A DNA stretch of 64,000 nt from Candidatus Limnocylindrales bacterium (GTDB lineage Bacteria; Desulfobacterota; Binatia; UBA1149; CAITLU01), in the NCBI GenBank assembly GCA_035571835.1, contig DATNBU010000039.1, forward strand, positions 372,001 to 436,000, written 5' to 3'. The first letter of the stretch is position 1; every line of letters begins with the position of its first letter. The notes beneath the pieces were generated by a model. The model searched no databases. It was not told the DNA's origin and worked only from the letters and a program-made list of their open reading frames with translations. This document shows, piece by piece, positions 34,811 to 43,851 of the stretch. The translations under genes and the position numbers were made by a program.

Positions 34811-37359
34811 ACAAGCCTCTTTGCACGATGGCGATCTGCGGATTGCTTCTCCTGCCATCGGCCGCACGAGCCGTCGATATCGCCGCAAGCGCGGACGACA
34901 TCTGCCTGCCGGCGGAGGATCCGTGCGTGATCGACGGCGTTTTCGACGTGACCGGGCCACTCGATTTCGGCGGACGGACAGTCAACATCACATTGACGGG
35001 ACGCCTGCGCGGCGTGCCGGGAGTGGACCTGTCGGCAGGCGCGATCCAGATCGCATCGGGTCCTGGCGAGAACGCCATCGATTCCGACGGCTCGGCAGGA
35101 GGCGACATCTCGCTGCGCGCGTATCGCTCGTGCTCGGGCGATCTTTCGTTCCTGTGCCGCTACGACAGCCAGTGCTCCTCGGAAGGCAAAGGGACGTGTA
35201 CGGCCGGAAACACCGGGACGATCTACGTCGACAGTGGGCTCAGCACGGCGGGAAGCTCTCCCGGATCCATCCTCATCAGCTCGCCAGGCGACATCACGCT
35301 GACCCGCCGCGTAACCGCTACCGCCACACTCGCGGGCAGCAGCGGATCCGAGATCAACATCGGCACCGGCGGCTCGCTCTTCGCGTCGGGTGAGCTCGCC
35401 GCAGCGTCGGCGGGTGGCGAGTTCGACTATGAGACTGGCTACGGCGGATCGGTAACGGTCGGTGCTGCGGTGGATGCGAACATCGCGGGCGGTATCCGGG
35501 TCTGGGGCGCAGGCGAAGGTGGACAGGTCGACGTGAGTGCCGGTCGTGACGTGGTGATTACATCGAACATCACCGGCAACGCGGGAAAAGCCCTTTACGC
35601 GGGCGGCGGCCAGATCGATGTTGCGGCAGGACGCGACCTGAAGGTCACGTCGCCGATCGGGGAAACCTTCCCGCAGCAGATCAACAGCGATGGCGGCGGC
35701 AGCTTCTACTCCTACGGGTACGGCTACGGCGGCGGCCTGGCGAGCGGCTACGGAGGCTACCAGAGTTTCGAGGCGGGAAACGACCTCACGATCGGCAAGA
35801 CCGCCACGGTCCACTCCAACGGCGGGCCCGCGGCGTCGGGCGGCGAACTGTGGTTCATTTCGGACGGAAATCTCGCCATCGACGGCACGATCCAGGCAAA
35901 GGGAACACCTCCGGCTTTCGGCTCCGATACCGGGGCTGCCGGCGGCAGGGTCTACCTGTTCGCGGACGATGACGTGAGCGTCGGCCGTACCGGCGTCGTC
36001 GACACCGCGTCCCCGCTCGGACAGGGCACCGTCTCGATCTACTCCGGCGGAAAGGTCACGATCGACGGAAGCGTCGACGTGCACGGCTTTGCATCGGAAA
36101 GTTACTACGGCGGGGTCGCAACCGGCGGGTATTTCAGTGCCGGCGGCGACACCGACGTGACGATCAGTGGGAAAGTGCGCGGCGGCGGCAACAACGGGTC
36201 CGGAGACTTCGACATCGACGTCTGCCGGCTGCACCTGACATCGACGGCACTGGTCCGTAATTCCATCGACACGCCGAACGACTCTCCCGGCAACGTGATC
36301 GTCTCTGTCGGCGAGAGCATGGTCGCCGACACGGGCAGCCGCATCATCACCGATCCCACGGGCGGCAACACGATCATCAACACGCGCGACCCGAAGAAGC
36401 CGGCCGTCCTCAACGGGTCGATCACGCCCGCTCCGCTGCTCAACGTAAACCCGACGCTCGAAGGCTGTCCGGTCTGCGGCAACAGCGAAATCGACGAGGG
36501 CGAAAGCTGCGACGACGGCAACACGACGAGCGGCGACGGCTGCCGCAACGACTGCCAGGACGAAGGATGCCTGGCCGCGTCCCCCGGATTCCCGGGAACG
36601 CCGATGTGCGACGACGGCGTCGCCTGCACCAAAGACGATTGCGACCCGGTCGCCCATGCATGCCACCACCCGGTGTCGTGCGACGACGGCATCGCGTGCA
36701 CCGTCGACTCGTGCAATGCGAACGTCTGCCAGCACGTCGGTAGCGACACGCTTTGCAACGATCGCAACGATTGCACCGACGACATCTGCAACGACGCGAC
36801 CGGCTGCGTGTACGCCGACCTGACCGGCAACACGTGCGAAGATGGGGACGTCTGCACGCTGGCCGGCACCTGCGACAACGGAAATTGCACAGTCACCGGC
36901 GGTCTCCACACAACGCGCAATTCACTGAAGGCCAAGGCCCCGGAAGGTGCGGCCAACGATCGTCTGAAGGGTCGCATCGAGTTCCCGTTCGACCAGCTCA
37001 CCGCCAATCCGACCGTCAGCGGCGCAACTCTCACGCTGGAGAATGAGTTCGATACGATCATCTACACTCTGGCGATGCCGGCAGGCCAGTGGACACATAC
37101 GGATGCCACGCTCTGGGCCTGGCACTCGACCGGCGTCGACGGAAGCTCCGTCACCGTCCGAACCGACGCGACGCACGGTACGGTGCGCGTAACGCTGAAA
37201 ATCGCCGGAGCGGAGATCGCGGGCGCCATCGGTCAGACGCAGCTGTCGGCGTCGGTGCTGTTCGGCAGCGATCCGGGCACAGACCAGTGCGTGACCGCGC
37301 GCAGCGTTCCGTGCCGCCCGCACGGCACGACCACGATCTGCAAGGACGTGGCGCAGTAA
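34807..37359 (+). CDS. Adhesin-like secreted protein with beta-solenoid and Cys-rich regions
   Basis: 850 residues with a signal peptide ('MAICGLLLLPSAARA'). Residues ~25-540 show filamentous-haemagglutinin-like repeats with 'GSILISSPGDITLT', 'GGQVDVSAGRDVVITSN' and 'GGQIDVAAGRDLKVTS', plus a Gly/Tyr-rich insert at ~298-320. Residues ~560-700 are Cys-rich: a DUF4215 repeat 'CGNSEIDEGESCDDGNTT', then 'CDDGVACTKDDC' and 'CDDGIACTVDSC' motifs. The last ~130 residues form a beta-rich domain. Translationally coupled to the beta-helix gene. No TPS secretion partner is in the window. A 23-bp hairpin starts directly after its stop codon. Confidence 0.85.
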   Translation: MNKPLCTMAICGLLLLPSAARAVDIAASADDICLPAEDPCVIDGVFDVTGPLDFGGRTVNITLTGRLRGVPGVDLSAGAIQIASGPGENAIDSDGSAGGDISLRAYRSCSGDLSFLCRYDSQCSSEGKGTCTAGNTGTIYVDSGLSTAGSSPGSILISSPGDITLTRRVTATATLAGSSGSEINIGTGGSLFASGELAAASAGGEFDYETGYGGSVTVGAAVDANIAGGIRVWGAGEGGQVDVSAGRDVVITSNITGNAGKALYAGGGQIDVAAGRDLKVTSPIGETFPQQINSDGGGSFYSYGYGYGGGLASGYGGYQSFEAGNDLTIGKTATVHSNGGPAASGGELWFISDGNLAIDGTIQAKGTPPAFGSDTGAAGGRVYLFADDDVSVGRTGVVDTASPLGQGTVSIYSGGKVTIDGSVDVHGFASESYYGGVATGGYFSAGGDTDVTISGKVRGGGNNGSGDFDIDVCRLHLTSTALVRNSIDTPNDSPGNVIVSVGESMVADTGSRIITDPTGGNTIINTRDPKKPAVLNGSITPAPLLNVNPTLEGCPVCGNSEIDEGESCDDGNTTSGDGCRNDCQDEGCLAASPGFPGTPMCDDGVACTKDDCDPVAHACHHPVSCDDGIACTVDSCNANVCQHVGSDTLCNDRNDCTDDICNDATGCVYADLTGNTCEDGDVCTLAGTCDNGNCTVTGGLHTTRNSLKAKAPEGAANDRLKGRIEFPFDQLTANPTVSGATLTLENEFDTIIYTLAMPAGQWTHTDATLWAWHSTGVDGSSVTVRTDATHGTVRVTLKIAGAEIAGAIGQTQLSASVLFGSDPGTDQCVTARSVPCRPHGTTTICKDVAQ

Positions 37360-37409
37360 AAATCGGGGACAGACACCGATTTCCGGAAATCGGTGTCTGT
37401 CCCCGATTT
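37360..37409. repeat. GGGGACAG-type palindrome, copy 2 (perfect)
   Basis: Two perfect 23-bp arms (AAATCGGGGACAGACACCG... and its complement) close on CCGG. The first base of the left arm follows the TAA stop of the adhesin-like gene directly. A partial third copy of the end (ATGTCCCCGATTTCG) follows. It resembles RAYT-type REP palindromes and could also act as a transcription terminator. Confidence 0.85.
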
Positions 37410-37433
37410 CCATGTCCCCGATTTCGCTGCGAG

Positions 37434-37637
37434 TCAGGCCCGGGCCTTGCGGCCGCGCGTTTTCGGGGCCGCGCCGAGCAGCTGGCTGCAGAACAGGCGG
37501 ACGGCGCGCAGGTAGCGCTCGCGTTCGGTCGCCGACAGTCCGGGGTTTTCCTTCTCGAGACTTGCCTGGAATTTCTCGACCTCGCCGTCGAGAAGAAGCC
37601 GTAGAAGCGTGCGATCGAGTTCCGCCGAAGAGCTCAT
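37434..37637 (-). CDS. Small protein of unknown function
   Basis: 67 residues, predicted mostly helical, with 'LDRTLLRLLLDGEVEKFQAS' and 'LSATERERYLRAVRLFCSQ', and a basic tail. AAGG lies about 7 bases before the ATG. No family recognised. It is downstream of the metal ABC transporter genes on the same strand, with a 72-bp gap, so co-transcription is possible. Confidence 0.6.
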   Translation of the reverse strand: MSSSAELDRTLLRLLLDGEVEKFQASLEKENPGLSATERERYLRAVRLFCSQLLGAAPKTRGRKARA

Positions 37638-37709
37638 GGCTGCCTTATAGCTTCGAGCGCTGCTTGGGGGAAAGGCGGCCGGCTCGGTGGGAACGCGCCC
37701 GGCTCGCCG

Positions 37710-38501
37710 CTACGCGCCCCGCCGCAGCACCCACGACAGGAAGAACGCGCTGACCGCCACCAGCACGATGGCCGCGCCGGCGCTCACGTCGTACGCAAAC
37801 GACAGGTAGAGGCCGGAAATTGCGCTCGCCGCTCCGAGCCCCATCGACAGTGCGACCTGGCGGCGAAAATCGAGCGTCCACAATGCGGCGGTTGCCGCCG
37901 GCACGACCAGCAGCGCTTCGACGAGCAGCACGCCGACCACCCGCACTCCGGCCACCACCGTGAGCGCGAGCACGACGATCAGCACGGCATCGAACAGGTC
38001 GACAGGCCGGTTGTACGCACGCGCAACTTCGTCGTCGAAAGCAATGAACAGCATCTCGCGGAACGAGACCGCGATGATCGACGCGAGCACCGCGGCCAGA
38101 GCGCCGAGCATCCAGAGGTCGCCTGTCGAAACCGACAGCAGGCTTCCGAAGAGATACGCGAACAGGTCCTTCTGGTAGCCGTGGTTCATGCCGACCAGCA
38201 GCAGCCCGAGCGCCATCGCGCCGGAGAGAAACACGCCGATGATCGCGTCTTCGCCGAGTCGCCGGTCGCGCGCGACCGAGAACATCCCGAGCGCAACCGC
38301 CACGGCAAACACCGCGGCCGAGAGCCCGGGATCGACGCCGAGAAGCAGCCCGATCGCCACGCCGCCGATCGCCGAATGGGAAATGCCGACGCCGATGAAC
38401 GCGAGCCGGCGCAGGATCACGAAGAAGCCGAGCAGCCCGCACAGCAGACCGACGATCACGGCCGCGGCCAGCGCGCGCTCGGCGAACGCGTATTCGAACA
38501 T
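37710..38501 (-). CDS. Metal (zinc/manganese-type) ABC transporter permease, ZnuB-like
   Basis: 263 residues with about eight hydrophobic segments. 'LLCGLLGFFVILRRLAFIGV' followed by 'GISHSAIGGVAIGLLLG' and 'VRVVGVLLVEALLVVPAATA' are the signature of the ABC-3 family that imports Zn, Mn or Fe. Its ATG shares one base with the TGA stop of the ATPase gene (TGATG), so the two are translationally coupled. Substrate by family and by His-rich partners: probably zinc. Confidence 0.92.
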   Translation of the reverse strand: MFEYAFAERALAAAVIVGLLCGLLGFFVILRRLAFIGVGISHSAIGGVAIGLLLGVDPGLSAAVFAVAVALGMFSVARDRRLGEDAIIGVFLSGAMALGLLLVGMNHGYQKDLFAYLFGSLLSVSTGDLWMLGALAAVLASIIAVSFREMLFIAFDDEVARAYNRPVDLFDAVLIVVLALTVVAGVRVVGVLLVEALLVVPAATAALWTLDFRRQVALSMGLGAASAISGLYLSFAYDVSAGAAIVLVAVSAFFLSWVLRRGA

Positions 38502-39277
38502 CAGTGGGCGCTGCCGTGATGGCGCTCGTGGTGCGCGATCTCGCCGGCGAGGAAATCGAACTCGCACGAATACGCTTCACGAAGAGCGTGGCTGTGGACG
38601 ACTTCCTCGGGATTGCCGTGCACGTGCATGCGGCGATTGATGCAGACGAGCTCGCTTGCCTGCCCGGCGAGCGCGAGCAGGTCGTGCGAGACGCAGACCA
38701 CGGTGATCGCGCGCTCGTGCTGGAGCCTTCGCAGCAGCCCGTAGAATTCTAGCTCGGCCGGAAGGTCGAGACCGACCGTCGGCTCGTCGAGGATCAGGAG
38801 GCGCGTTCCGGCGCACAGCGCCTGCGCGAGAAGCACGCGCCGCGTTTCGCCGCCCGACAGTCTGCCGATCGGGCGCGACGCAAGCGCACCAAGCCCGATC
38901 GCATCGAGATCGTCCTGCACGCGCTTCCAGTCCGCCGCGCGCGCCGGGCGGAAGCGCCCGTTGCAGCACACGCGGCCCATCATGACGACATCGGCGACGG
39001 TGGCCGGAAAGTTTCGCGGAATCGCCTGGCGCTGCGGCACGTATCCGATCGCGTGCGCATCGCCGCCATGGCTGGCGGGCGAATGACCAAGCACCTCGAT
39101 CGTGCCCGAGCGCACCGGCACCAGGCCGAGCAGCGCACGCAGCAGCGTGGTCTTGCCCGCTCCGTTGGGACCGATCACGCCGAGAAACGCGCCTTCGGCG
39201 ACACGAAACGAAATGTCCTCGAGGACCGGATGGCCGTCGAGGTCGATACTGACTCGGTCGAACAGCACGGCATCCAT
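38501..39277 (-). CDS. Metal ABC transporter ATP-binding protein, ZnuC-like
   Basis: 258 residues from the ATG at 39277. Walker A 'GVIGPNGAGKTTLLRALLG' at 33-51, ABC signature 'IGRLSGGETRRVLLAQAL', Walker B 'LLILDEPTVGLDLPAELEFY' and the switch His in 'VCVSHDL'. The C-terminus is His-rich (HHERHHGSAH), common in zinc transporters. First gene of the coupled ATPase-permease pair. The frame is open far upstream, but only this start gives a normal ZnuC N-terminus. Confidence 0.93.
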   Translation of the reverse strand: MDAVLFDRVSIDLDGHPVLEDISFRVAEGAFLGVIGPNGAGKTTLLRALLGLVPVRSGTIEVLGHSPASHGGDAHAIGYVPQRQAIPRNFPATVADVVMMGRVCCNGRFRPARAADWKRVQDDLDAIGLGALASRPIGRLSGGETRRVLLAQALCAGTRLLILDEPTVGLDLPAELEFYGLLRRLQHERAITVVCVSHDLLALAGQASELVCINRRMHVHGNPEEVVHSHALREAYSCEFDFLAGEIAHHERHHGSAH

Positions 39278-39451
39278 GGGAGAGCGCCGCCATATCAGGA
39301 CTCTGGGCGGCGGGCGAATATGTTCGCTCCGGCAGCGTGTCGCAAACCGCAGGCGGAAGGCGGCGCTCGCACGGCTCTCGTTCCGGGAGGGCCAGCGATC
39401 GCGGCAGCGCTCGAATTGGAGGCTGCGCGAGCGTCGGCTACAAGCGCGGCG

Positions 39452-41344
39452 ATGGGTCGCAAGGCGCGAGGCAAACGGGACGAGCCGATCGCAAAGGCTC
39501 GGCCTCAAGCAGCAGCTGCTGTCACTTCCCGGCCGGCAACCTCGCGCGCGAGCACCTCTGCGAACGCCTGGGTTGCCACCGCGCTGTGGATCGCTGGCCT
39601 GTGGATCGCGGCAGCTGCAGCTTACGCCGGCAGTATCGGCACGCCGTTCCTCCTCGACGATCCGATCAACATCACGAAGAACCCGCAGATCCAGCTGCCG
39701 CTCTCGATCGCAAGCCTGATCGCGGATCCGCGCGCGCTCGTGACGGCGAGCCTTCGGCTGAATTACCTCGCCGGCGGGTTCTCCGTCGCGGGCTACCACG
39801 TCCTCAACATCGTCGCGCACGCGATCGCGGGGACGCTCGTGTTCCTGCTCGCAAGGGCGACGCTGCGGCTTCCGGTATTTCGCCGAACCGATGAGCCGGC
39901 CGCACACGGCAACGAACGCGTCACGGACGCGCTTGCCGCCGTCATTGCGCTCATCTTCCTCATGCATCCGATGCAGACCGAGAGCGTCACGTACGTGATC
40001 CAGCGCGCAGAGATCTTCGTCAGCGCGGCGCTCACGGCGAGCCTGCTCGCGTTTTCGAACATGGACGGCGGCACGAGCGCGCGCACTCTTGTCGCGCTCG
40101 CCGTCTCGTGCATCGCGGGCATCTACAGCAAGCCTTCGTTCGCCGTGGTTCCCGCGCTGCTGCTGGTCTACGACCTTTGTTTCCTCGTCCGCGCACCACT
40201 CGTCGAGGAACGCCGCACCGGGCAATCCGAAGCACGGCCGGCCGGACGCTTCGGCGAAATCGCGCGCCGATGGCCGGCGTATGCGATAGCCGCAGTCGCC
40301 GCGCTCTGGACGTTCGTGCTGACCAAAACGCGCGGCGGCTTCGAGGCCGAGACGGCCGGTTTCGATGTAGCCGGCATTACGCCGATCGATTACCTCGGCG
40401 CGCAGGCCGGAGTGATCGTCCAGTATCTGCGCGTCGCGCTGTGGCCTTCGCGGCTGTGCTTCGACTGCGGCTACCGCGGCGCGTGGCCCGTGCACGCGAC
40501 ATTCCTCGGCAATTCGGTCGCGATACCGGCGGTCATCCTGCTCGCCATTGCTGCCGGCGCGCTCGCCCTGTGGAGACGGCAGCCGCTCGCGACGTTCGCG
40601 GTCTTCGGGTCGGCCGTCGTGCTGACACCGACGTCATCGCTGCTGCCGCTGGCCGATTTTTACGTCGAGCACCGCATGTACCTGCCGATCGCATTCCTGG
40701 CGATGGCGGTGGTTCCCGCCGCAAACGCGGCGCTGCAGCGCTTTGCCCCGCACGCGAATGCTGCCGGGCGGATCGGAGCCGCACTCGCGCTGGTCGTCGT
40801 CGCGACGCTCGCGATTGCGACGACGAGGCGAAACGCGCTGCTGTCGGATCCGGTCGCGATGATGGAGGATTCGCTCGCGCAGGCGCCGAACAACGAGCGC
40901 GTGCAGTACAACCTCGCCAACGCGTACAAGCGCATGGGCCGCGCCGCTGACGCGATTCCCCACTACGAAGCCGCGATCCGCATCGCGCCGAACGTCGTGC
41001 GCTCGTACGAGAACCTGGGGTCGCTCTACGCCGAGATGGGAAGAAGCGAGGATGCGCTGCGCGTCTACCTGGCCGGCGCCGCTGCCAAGCCGGACGCCGG
41101 CATGGCGCACCGCAACGTCGCGAGCGCGTACCTGCGACTGAATCGACCGCAGGAAGCGTTCGAGGCGGCAAAGAAGTCGCTCGAAGTCGAGCGCGGCAAC
41201 GCGAACGGCTTCCGCCTGCTCGGGGCTGCGCTCGAAAAGCTCGGCCGCAGCGGAGAAGCGGCCGAAGCCTATCGCGAGGGACTTGCCGCCAATCCCGGCA
41301 ACGCCGCACTTACCGAAAGCCTGGCCAACGTCGGCCAGCGCTGA
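39452..41344 (+). CDS. TMTC-like membrane protein with C-terminal TPR repeats
   Basis: 630 residues. After a basic/Ala-rich head there are roughly nine to ten membrane helices with 'FLLDDPINITKNPQIQLPLS' in the first extracytoplasmic loop, whose DD/N pattern matches the acidic loop of GT-C glycosyltransferases and eukaryotic TMTC O-mannosyltransferases. 'LMHPMQTESVTYVIQRAEIF' is also typical. Residues ~470-630 are TPR repeats ('NLANAYKRMGRAADAIPHYE', 'ENLGSLYAEMGRSEDALRVY', 'GAALEKLGRSGEAAEAYREG'). A protein or sugar transferase role is inferred. It lies between the zinc ATPase and binding-protein genes on the opposite strand. Confidence 0.87.
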   Translation: MGRKARGKRDEPIAKARPQAAAAVTSRPATSRASTSANAWVATALWIAGLWIAAAAAYAGSIGTPFLLDDPINITKNPQIQLPLSIASLIADPRALVTASLRLNYLAGGFSVAGYHVLNIVAHAIAGTLVFLLARATLRLPVFRRTDEPAAHGNERVTDALAAVIALIFLMHPMQTESVTYVIQRAEIFVSAALTASLLAFSNMDGGTSARTLVALAVSCIAGIYSKPSFAVVPALLLVYDLCFLVRAPLVEERRTGQSEARPAGRFGEIARRWPAYAIAAVAALWTFVLTKTRGGFEAETAGFDVAGITPIDYLGAQAGVIVQYLRVALWPSRLCFDCGYRGAWPVHATFLGNSVAIPAVILLAIAAGALALWRRQPLATFAVFGSAVVLTPTSSLLPLADFYVEHRMYLPIAFLAMAVVPAANAALQRFAPHANAAGRIGAALALVVVATLAIATTRRNALLSDPVAMMEDSLAQAPNNERVQYNLANAYKRMGRAADAIPHYEAAIRIAPNVVRSYENLGSLYAEMGRSEDALRVYLAGAAAKPDAGMAHRNVASAYLRLNRPQEAFEAAKKSLEVERGNANGFRLLGAALEKLGRSGEAAEAYREGLAANPGNAALTESLANVGQR

Positions 41345-41361
41345 CGACGATCCGGAACATT

Positions 41362-41389
41362 CCGGTGCTCGCGCACGAGCCGGCACCGG
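41362..41389. terminator. Hairpin between convergent genes
   Basis: CCGGTGC (41362-41368) pairs with GCACCGG (41383-41389), with an inner GCTCG/CGAGC stem, in the short gap between the convergent TMTC-like and ZnuA-like genes. No T run. Confidence 0.45.
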
Positions 41390-41392
41390 CCT

Positions 41393-42328
41393 TCATTGTC
41401 GGCGGACGGGCTTTTCCGGAATCGGGCTGACCGGCGGCGCTTCTTTCGGCAGGGAAACGGCGAGCGCCTGCTGGAATGCGTGCACGTTGAACAGGATCAG
41501 CGACGCATAGGTTGCGCGCTCGAGGCCCCACGCGCCGCCGAGCGGATCGACGGTCACGAGCGGAACGCCGAGCTCGCCGGCGAGCACGCGCGCCTGCCGC
41601 GGATCGATCTGCGGCTCGACGAGCACTGCACGCACGCCGGCAGCGCGCCCCGCGCGCACGGCATCGATCATCGCGCGCAGCGACGGTTCGCGTCCTTCGC
41701 TTTCGCCGAGGCTTCCGACCGGATGCAGGTCGAAACGTTCGGCGAAGCGGTTCCATGCCGGATGCCACGCGAGAAAGCTGCGCGTGGACGCCAGCGCGAA
41801 CGCGCCGCGCACTTCGGTTTCGAGATCGGCGAGCGCTTCGGACATCGCCCTTGCCGTTACGCCGTAGCGTGGCGCTCCTTCGGGATCGGCCTCGGCGAGC
41901 GCCCGGTAGATCGGCGAGATCGCATGGTCGCGAACCCAGGACGGATCGAGCCACACGTGCGGATCGCGCTCGTGGTCGTGCGAGGCCGCGGACTCTGCCG
42001 GTGCAGCGTCGAGACGGACGACGATCGCGCCGTCCGGTGCATCGAGCGTGTCGCCGAGCCAGTCGTCGATGGCCGAGCCGAGCGAGATCACGATGTGCGC
42101 GGCGGCCACGGCAGCGGCGTCCGAAGGCTTCGGCTCGAACGTATGCGGATCGGCGCCAGCCGGAAGGATGCTGCGGACGACGACGCGGTCGCCGCCGAGC
42201 TCGGAGACGATCATCGCGAGCGGCGGAATCGACACGACGACGTGGAGCGGAAGCTCGGCCGCCCCGGCAACTGCGGCCTGGGAAAGCGTGACGACGGCGA
42301 GCGCTGCAGCGATGCGAATGGAACGCAT
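41393..42328 (-). CDS. Metal ABC transporter substrate-binding protein, ZnuA-like
   Basis: 311 residues from the ATG at 42328, with a signal peptide to about 24. Cluster A-I metal ligands are in place: His62 ('GADPHTFEPKPSD'), His124 ('RDPHVWLDPSWV') and His189 ('FLAWHPAWNRFA'), with the acidic residue in 'AVLVEPQIDPRQA'. A short His/Asp-containing loop (SHDHERD) precedes His124, like the zinc-sensing loop of ZnuA. Same strand as the ATPase-permease pair but separated from it by the TMTC-like gene on the other strand. Confidence 0.92.
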   Translation of the reverse strand: MRSIRIAAALAVVTLSQAAVAGAAELPLHVVVSIPPLAMIVSELGGDRVVVRSILPAGADPHTFEPKPSDAAAVAAAHIVISLGSAIDDWLGDTLDAPDGAIVVRLDAAPAESAASHDHERDPHVWLDPSWVRDHAISPIYRALAEADPEGAPRYGVTARAMSEALADLETEVRGAFALASTRSFLAWHPAWNRFAERFDLHPVGSLGESEGREPSLRAMIDAVRAGRAAGVRAVLVEPQIDPRQARVLAGELGVPLVTVDPLGGAWGLERATYASLILFNVHAFQQALAVSLPKEAPPVSPIPEKPVRRQ

Positions 42329-42456
42329 GATCCGACCGCGTCTATCGCTCGTCAGACCCTCGAGCAATCAGGCGCCGATTCCACTGAGCTAGCGGCAGGC
42401 CGGGCGATCATCAGGCGGCAGTGTACGGATCAGGCGACAGGCCCGACGCCCGGCGA

Positions 42457-43707
42457 CTACGCCGCAGCCACTTCGGCGCGCGTATCGGGTGCTTCCAGCC
42501 AGCGCATGCGCGCGCTTCCGACAAAGATGCGGCTCATCATTGCGAAGCGACGCGTGACCGGCTGCTGCAGGTACGGAACGCCGAAGCGCTCACAGATCTC
42601 GATGACCCTCGGCTGCACGCGCCGGTACGCGAGCATCGGCATGTCCGGAAACAGATGATGCTCGATCTGGTAGTTCAGCCACAGGTGCGCGTAGTCGCAG
42701 ACGTCGCCGCCGGTCCGGTAGTTGACCGACCCGACCACCTGCCGCACGTAGAACTCGCCTCGCGATTCGGGGCTCCCCTCGAAACGATAGACGTCTTCTC
42801 CGCTGTGATTCGGACCGACCACGAAGAACGTGTGGATGTTGGTCAGCACGTCGGCCATCAGCGAGTTGCACAGCGCCGAGAACGCCGCCCACGCTCCGAG
42901 CGGCGCGAACAGAAGCGGCAGCGCGACGAAACTGAGAAGCGCGTACGGTGCGTAGCAGGCGAGCAGCAGCGCGCGGACCGGCGTCGGACGCGGGGCGTTT
43001 TCCGGCGCACGCCGGTGCCACCACGCGGTCAGCGTCTTCGGCGCGTAGTACGACGCGCGCCAGGTCGCGGCCAGCAGCGCAAGCAGGCCGTAGCGCGCGG
43101 CCACCGGCAGACGCGACCCGTGGATGTCGGCAACGTTGTGCTCGATCAGGTCCGGATCGCGCAGCTCGCCGGTGTGCTGGTGGTGCAGGATGTTGTGCTC
43201 GTAGATCCACGCTTCGGGCAGCATCCAGTCGGCCCAGTCGACCAGGCGCCGGCGGCCGCGCGCGAAGACACGCGACGTGTAGCGCGCCGGGGCCCCGGGG
43301 ACTCTGTCGTAACCGCGATGACCGATGTGATGCATCAGCAGCCAGCGCGTCGAGCGACCGAGCGAAAGCGCTGCTGCGCTCAGCGGATTCGGTGCGATCC
43401 ACGCCGTCGCGAGCCCGACGGCTGTCGCAATGCGACCCCATCGTTCGATGCGACGCAGGTGACGCAGGTCGTCATCGCCGAGCGTTGCGCGCAATTCGGC
43501 GCGCAGCTCGCCGATCGCCTGCGCGAAGCCTTCGAGGTCAATATGATCGAGGGTGTCGAGATTCGGATTCGCAGCTGTCACGGAACGCGCGTGTGTATGC
43601 GATGGAGCGTCACGAGAAAAGCGAAATCGTTCGTAACTCTTCTCTGCGCGATAAGTTGATTTCCTGATTCGACGAACAACGAAGCGTGACACGCATCGGT
43701 CATTCAC
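42457..43707 (-). CDS. Fatty acid desaturase
   Basis: 416 residues with three histidine boxes of membrane desaturases: HHIGH at 126-130, HNILHHQH at 171-178 and QIEHHLFP near 346. The QxxHH third box is typical of front-end and some acyl-lipid desaturases. Four to six membrane segments surround them. The ATG at 43707 has GGAG/GGTGA upstream; a GTG at 43581 would give 374 residues and remove a basic head, so the start is not settled. An iron-dependent oxygenase of membrane lipids is inferred; no cytochrome b5 domain is present. Confidence 0.88.
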   Translation of the reverse strand: MNDRCVSRFVVRRIRKSTYRAEKSYERFRFSRDAPSHTHARSVTAANPNLDTLDHIDLEGFAQAIGELRAELRATLGDDDLRHLRRIERWGRIATAVGLATAWIAPNPLSAAALSLGRSTRWLLMHHIGHRGYDRVPGAPARYTSRVFARGRRRLVDWADWMLPEAWIYEHNILHHQHTGELRDPDLIEHNVADIHGSRLPVAARYGLLALLAATWRASYYAPKTLTAWWHRRAPENAPRPTPVRALLLACYAPYALLSFVALPLLFAPLGAWAAFSALCNSLMADVLTNIHTFFVVGPNHSGEDVYRFEGSPESRGEFYVRQVVGSVNYRTGGDVCDYAHLWLNYQIEHHLFPDMPMLAYRRVQPRVIEICERFGVPYLQQPVTRRFAMMSRIFVGSARMRWLEAPDTRAEVAAA

Positions 43708-43808
43708 CGAGACACTCCCGGACAGTCGCGCTTCTGCAATACGACCGAGCTCGTGCCGTTCCCGCGTTCATGCGTTCCTGCGCGTTTCGAAGCGGAATCG
43801 GGAAGGAA

Positions 43809-43848
43809 GTCGGGAACGAAGTCGGACTGATCCGTTTCGTGTCCCGAC
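43809..43848 (-). terminator. Hairpin after the B12-controlled operon
   Basis: GTCGGGA-A-CGAA (43809-43820) pairs with TTCG-TG-TCCCGAC (43836-43848), an 11-pair stem with one internal mismatch, only 3 bp beyond the TAA stop of the second operon gene. No T tract, so the call is moderate. Confidence 0.5.
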
Positions 43849-43851
43849 TTG

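Noticed and set aside
38501-40495. 664-residue version of the metal ABC ATPase
   Set aside because: Everything before the ATG at 39277 lies antisense to the TMTC-like gene and has no ABC homology; the shorter form has the exact family length.
42366-42402. A tRNA-like D-arm sequence on the minus strand (GCTAGCTCAGTGGAATCGGCGCC)
   Set aside because: The D-stem does not pair correctly and no anticodon or T-arm follows, so no tRNA can be folded.
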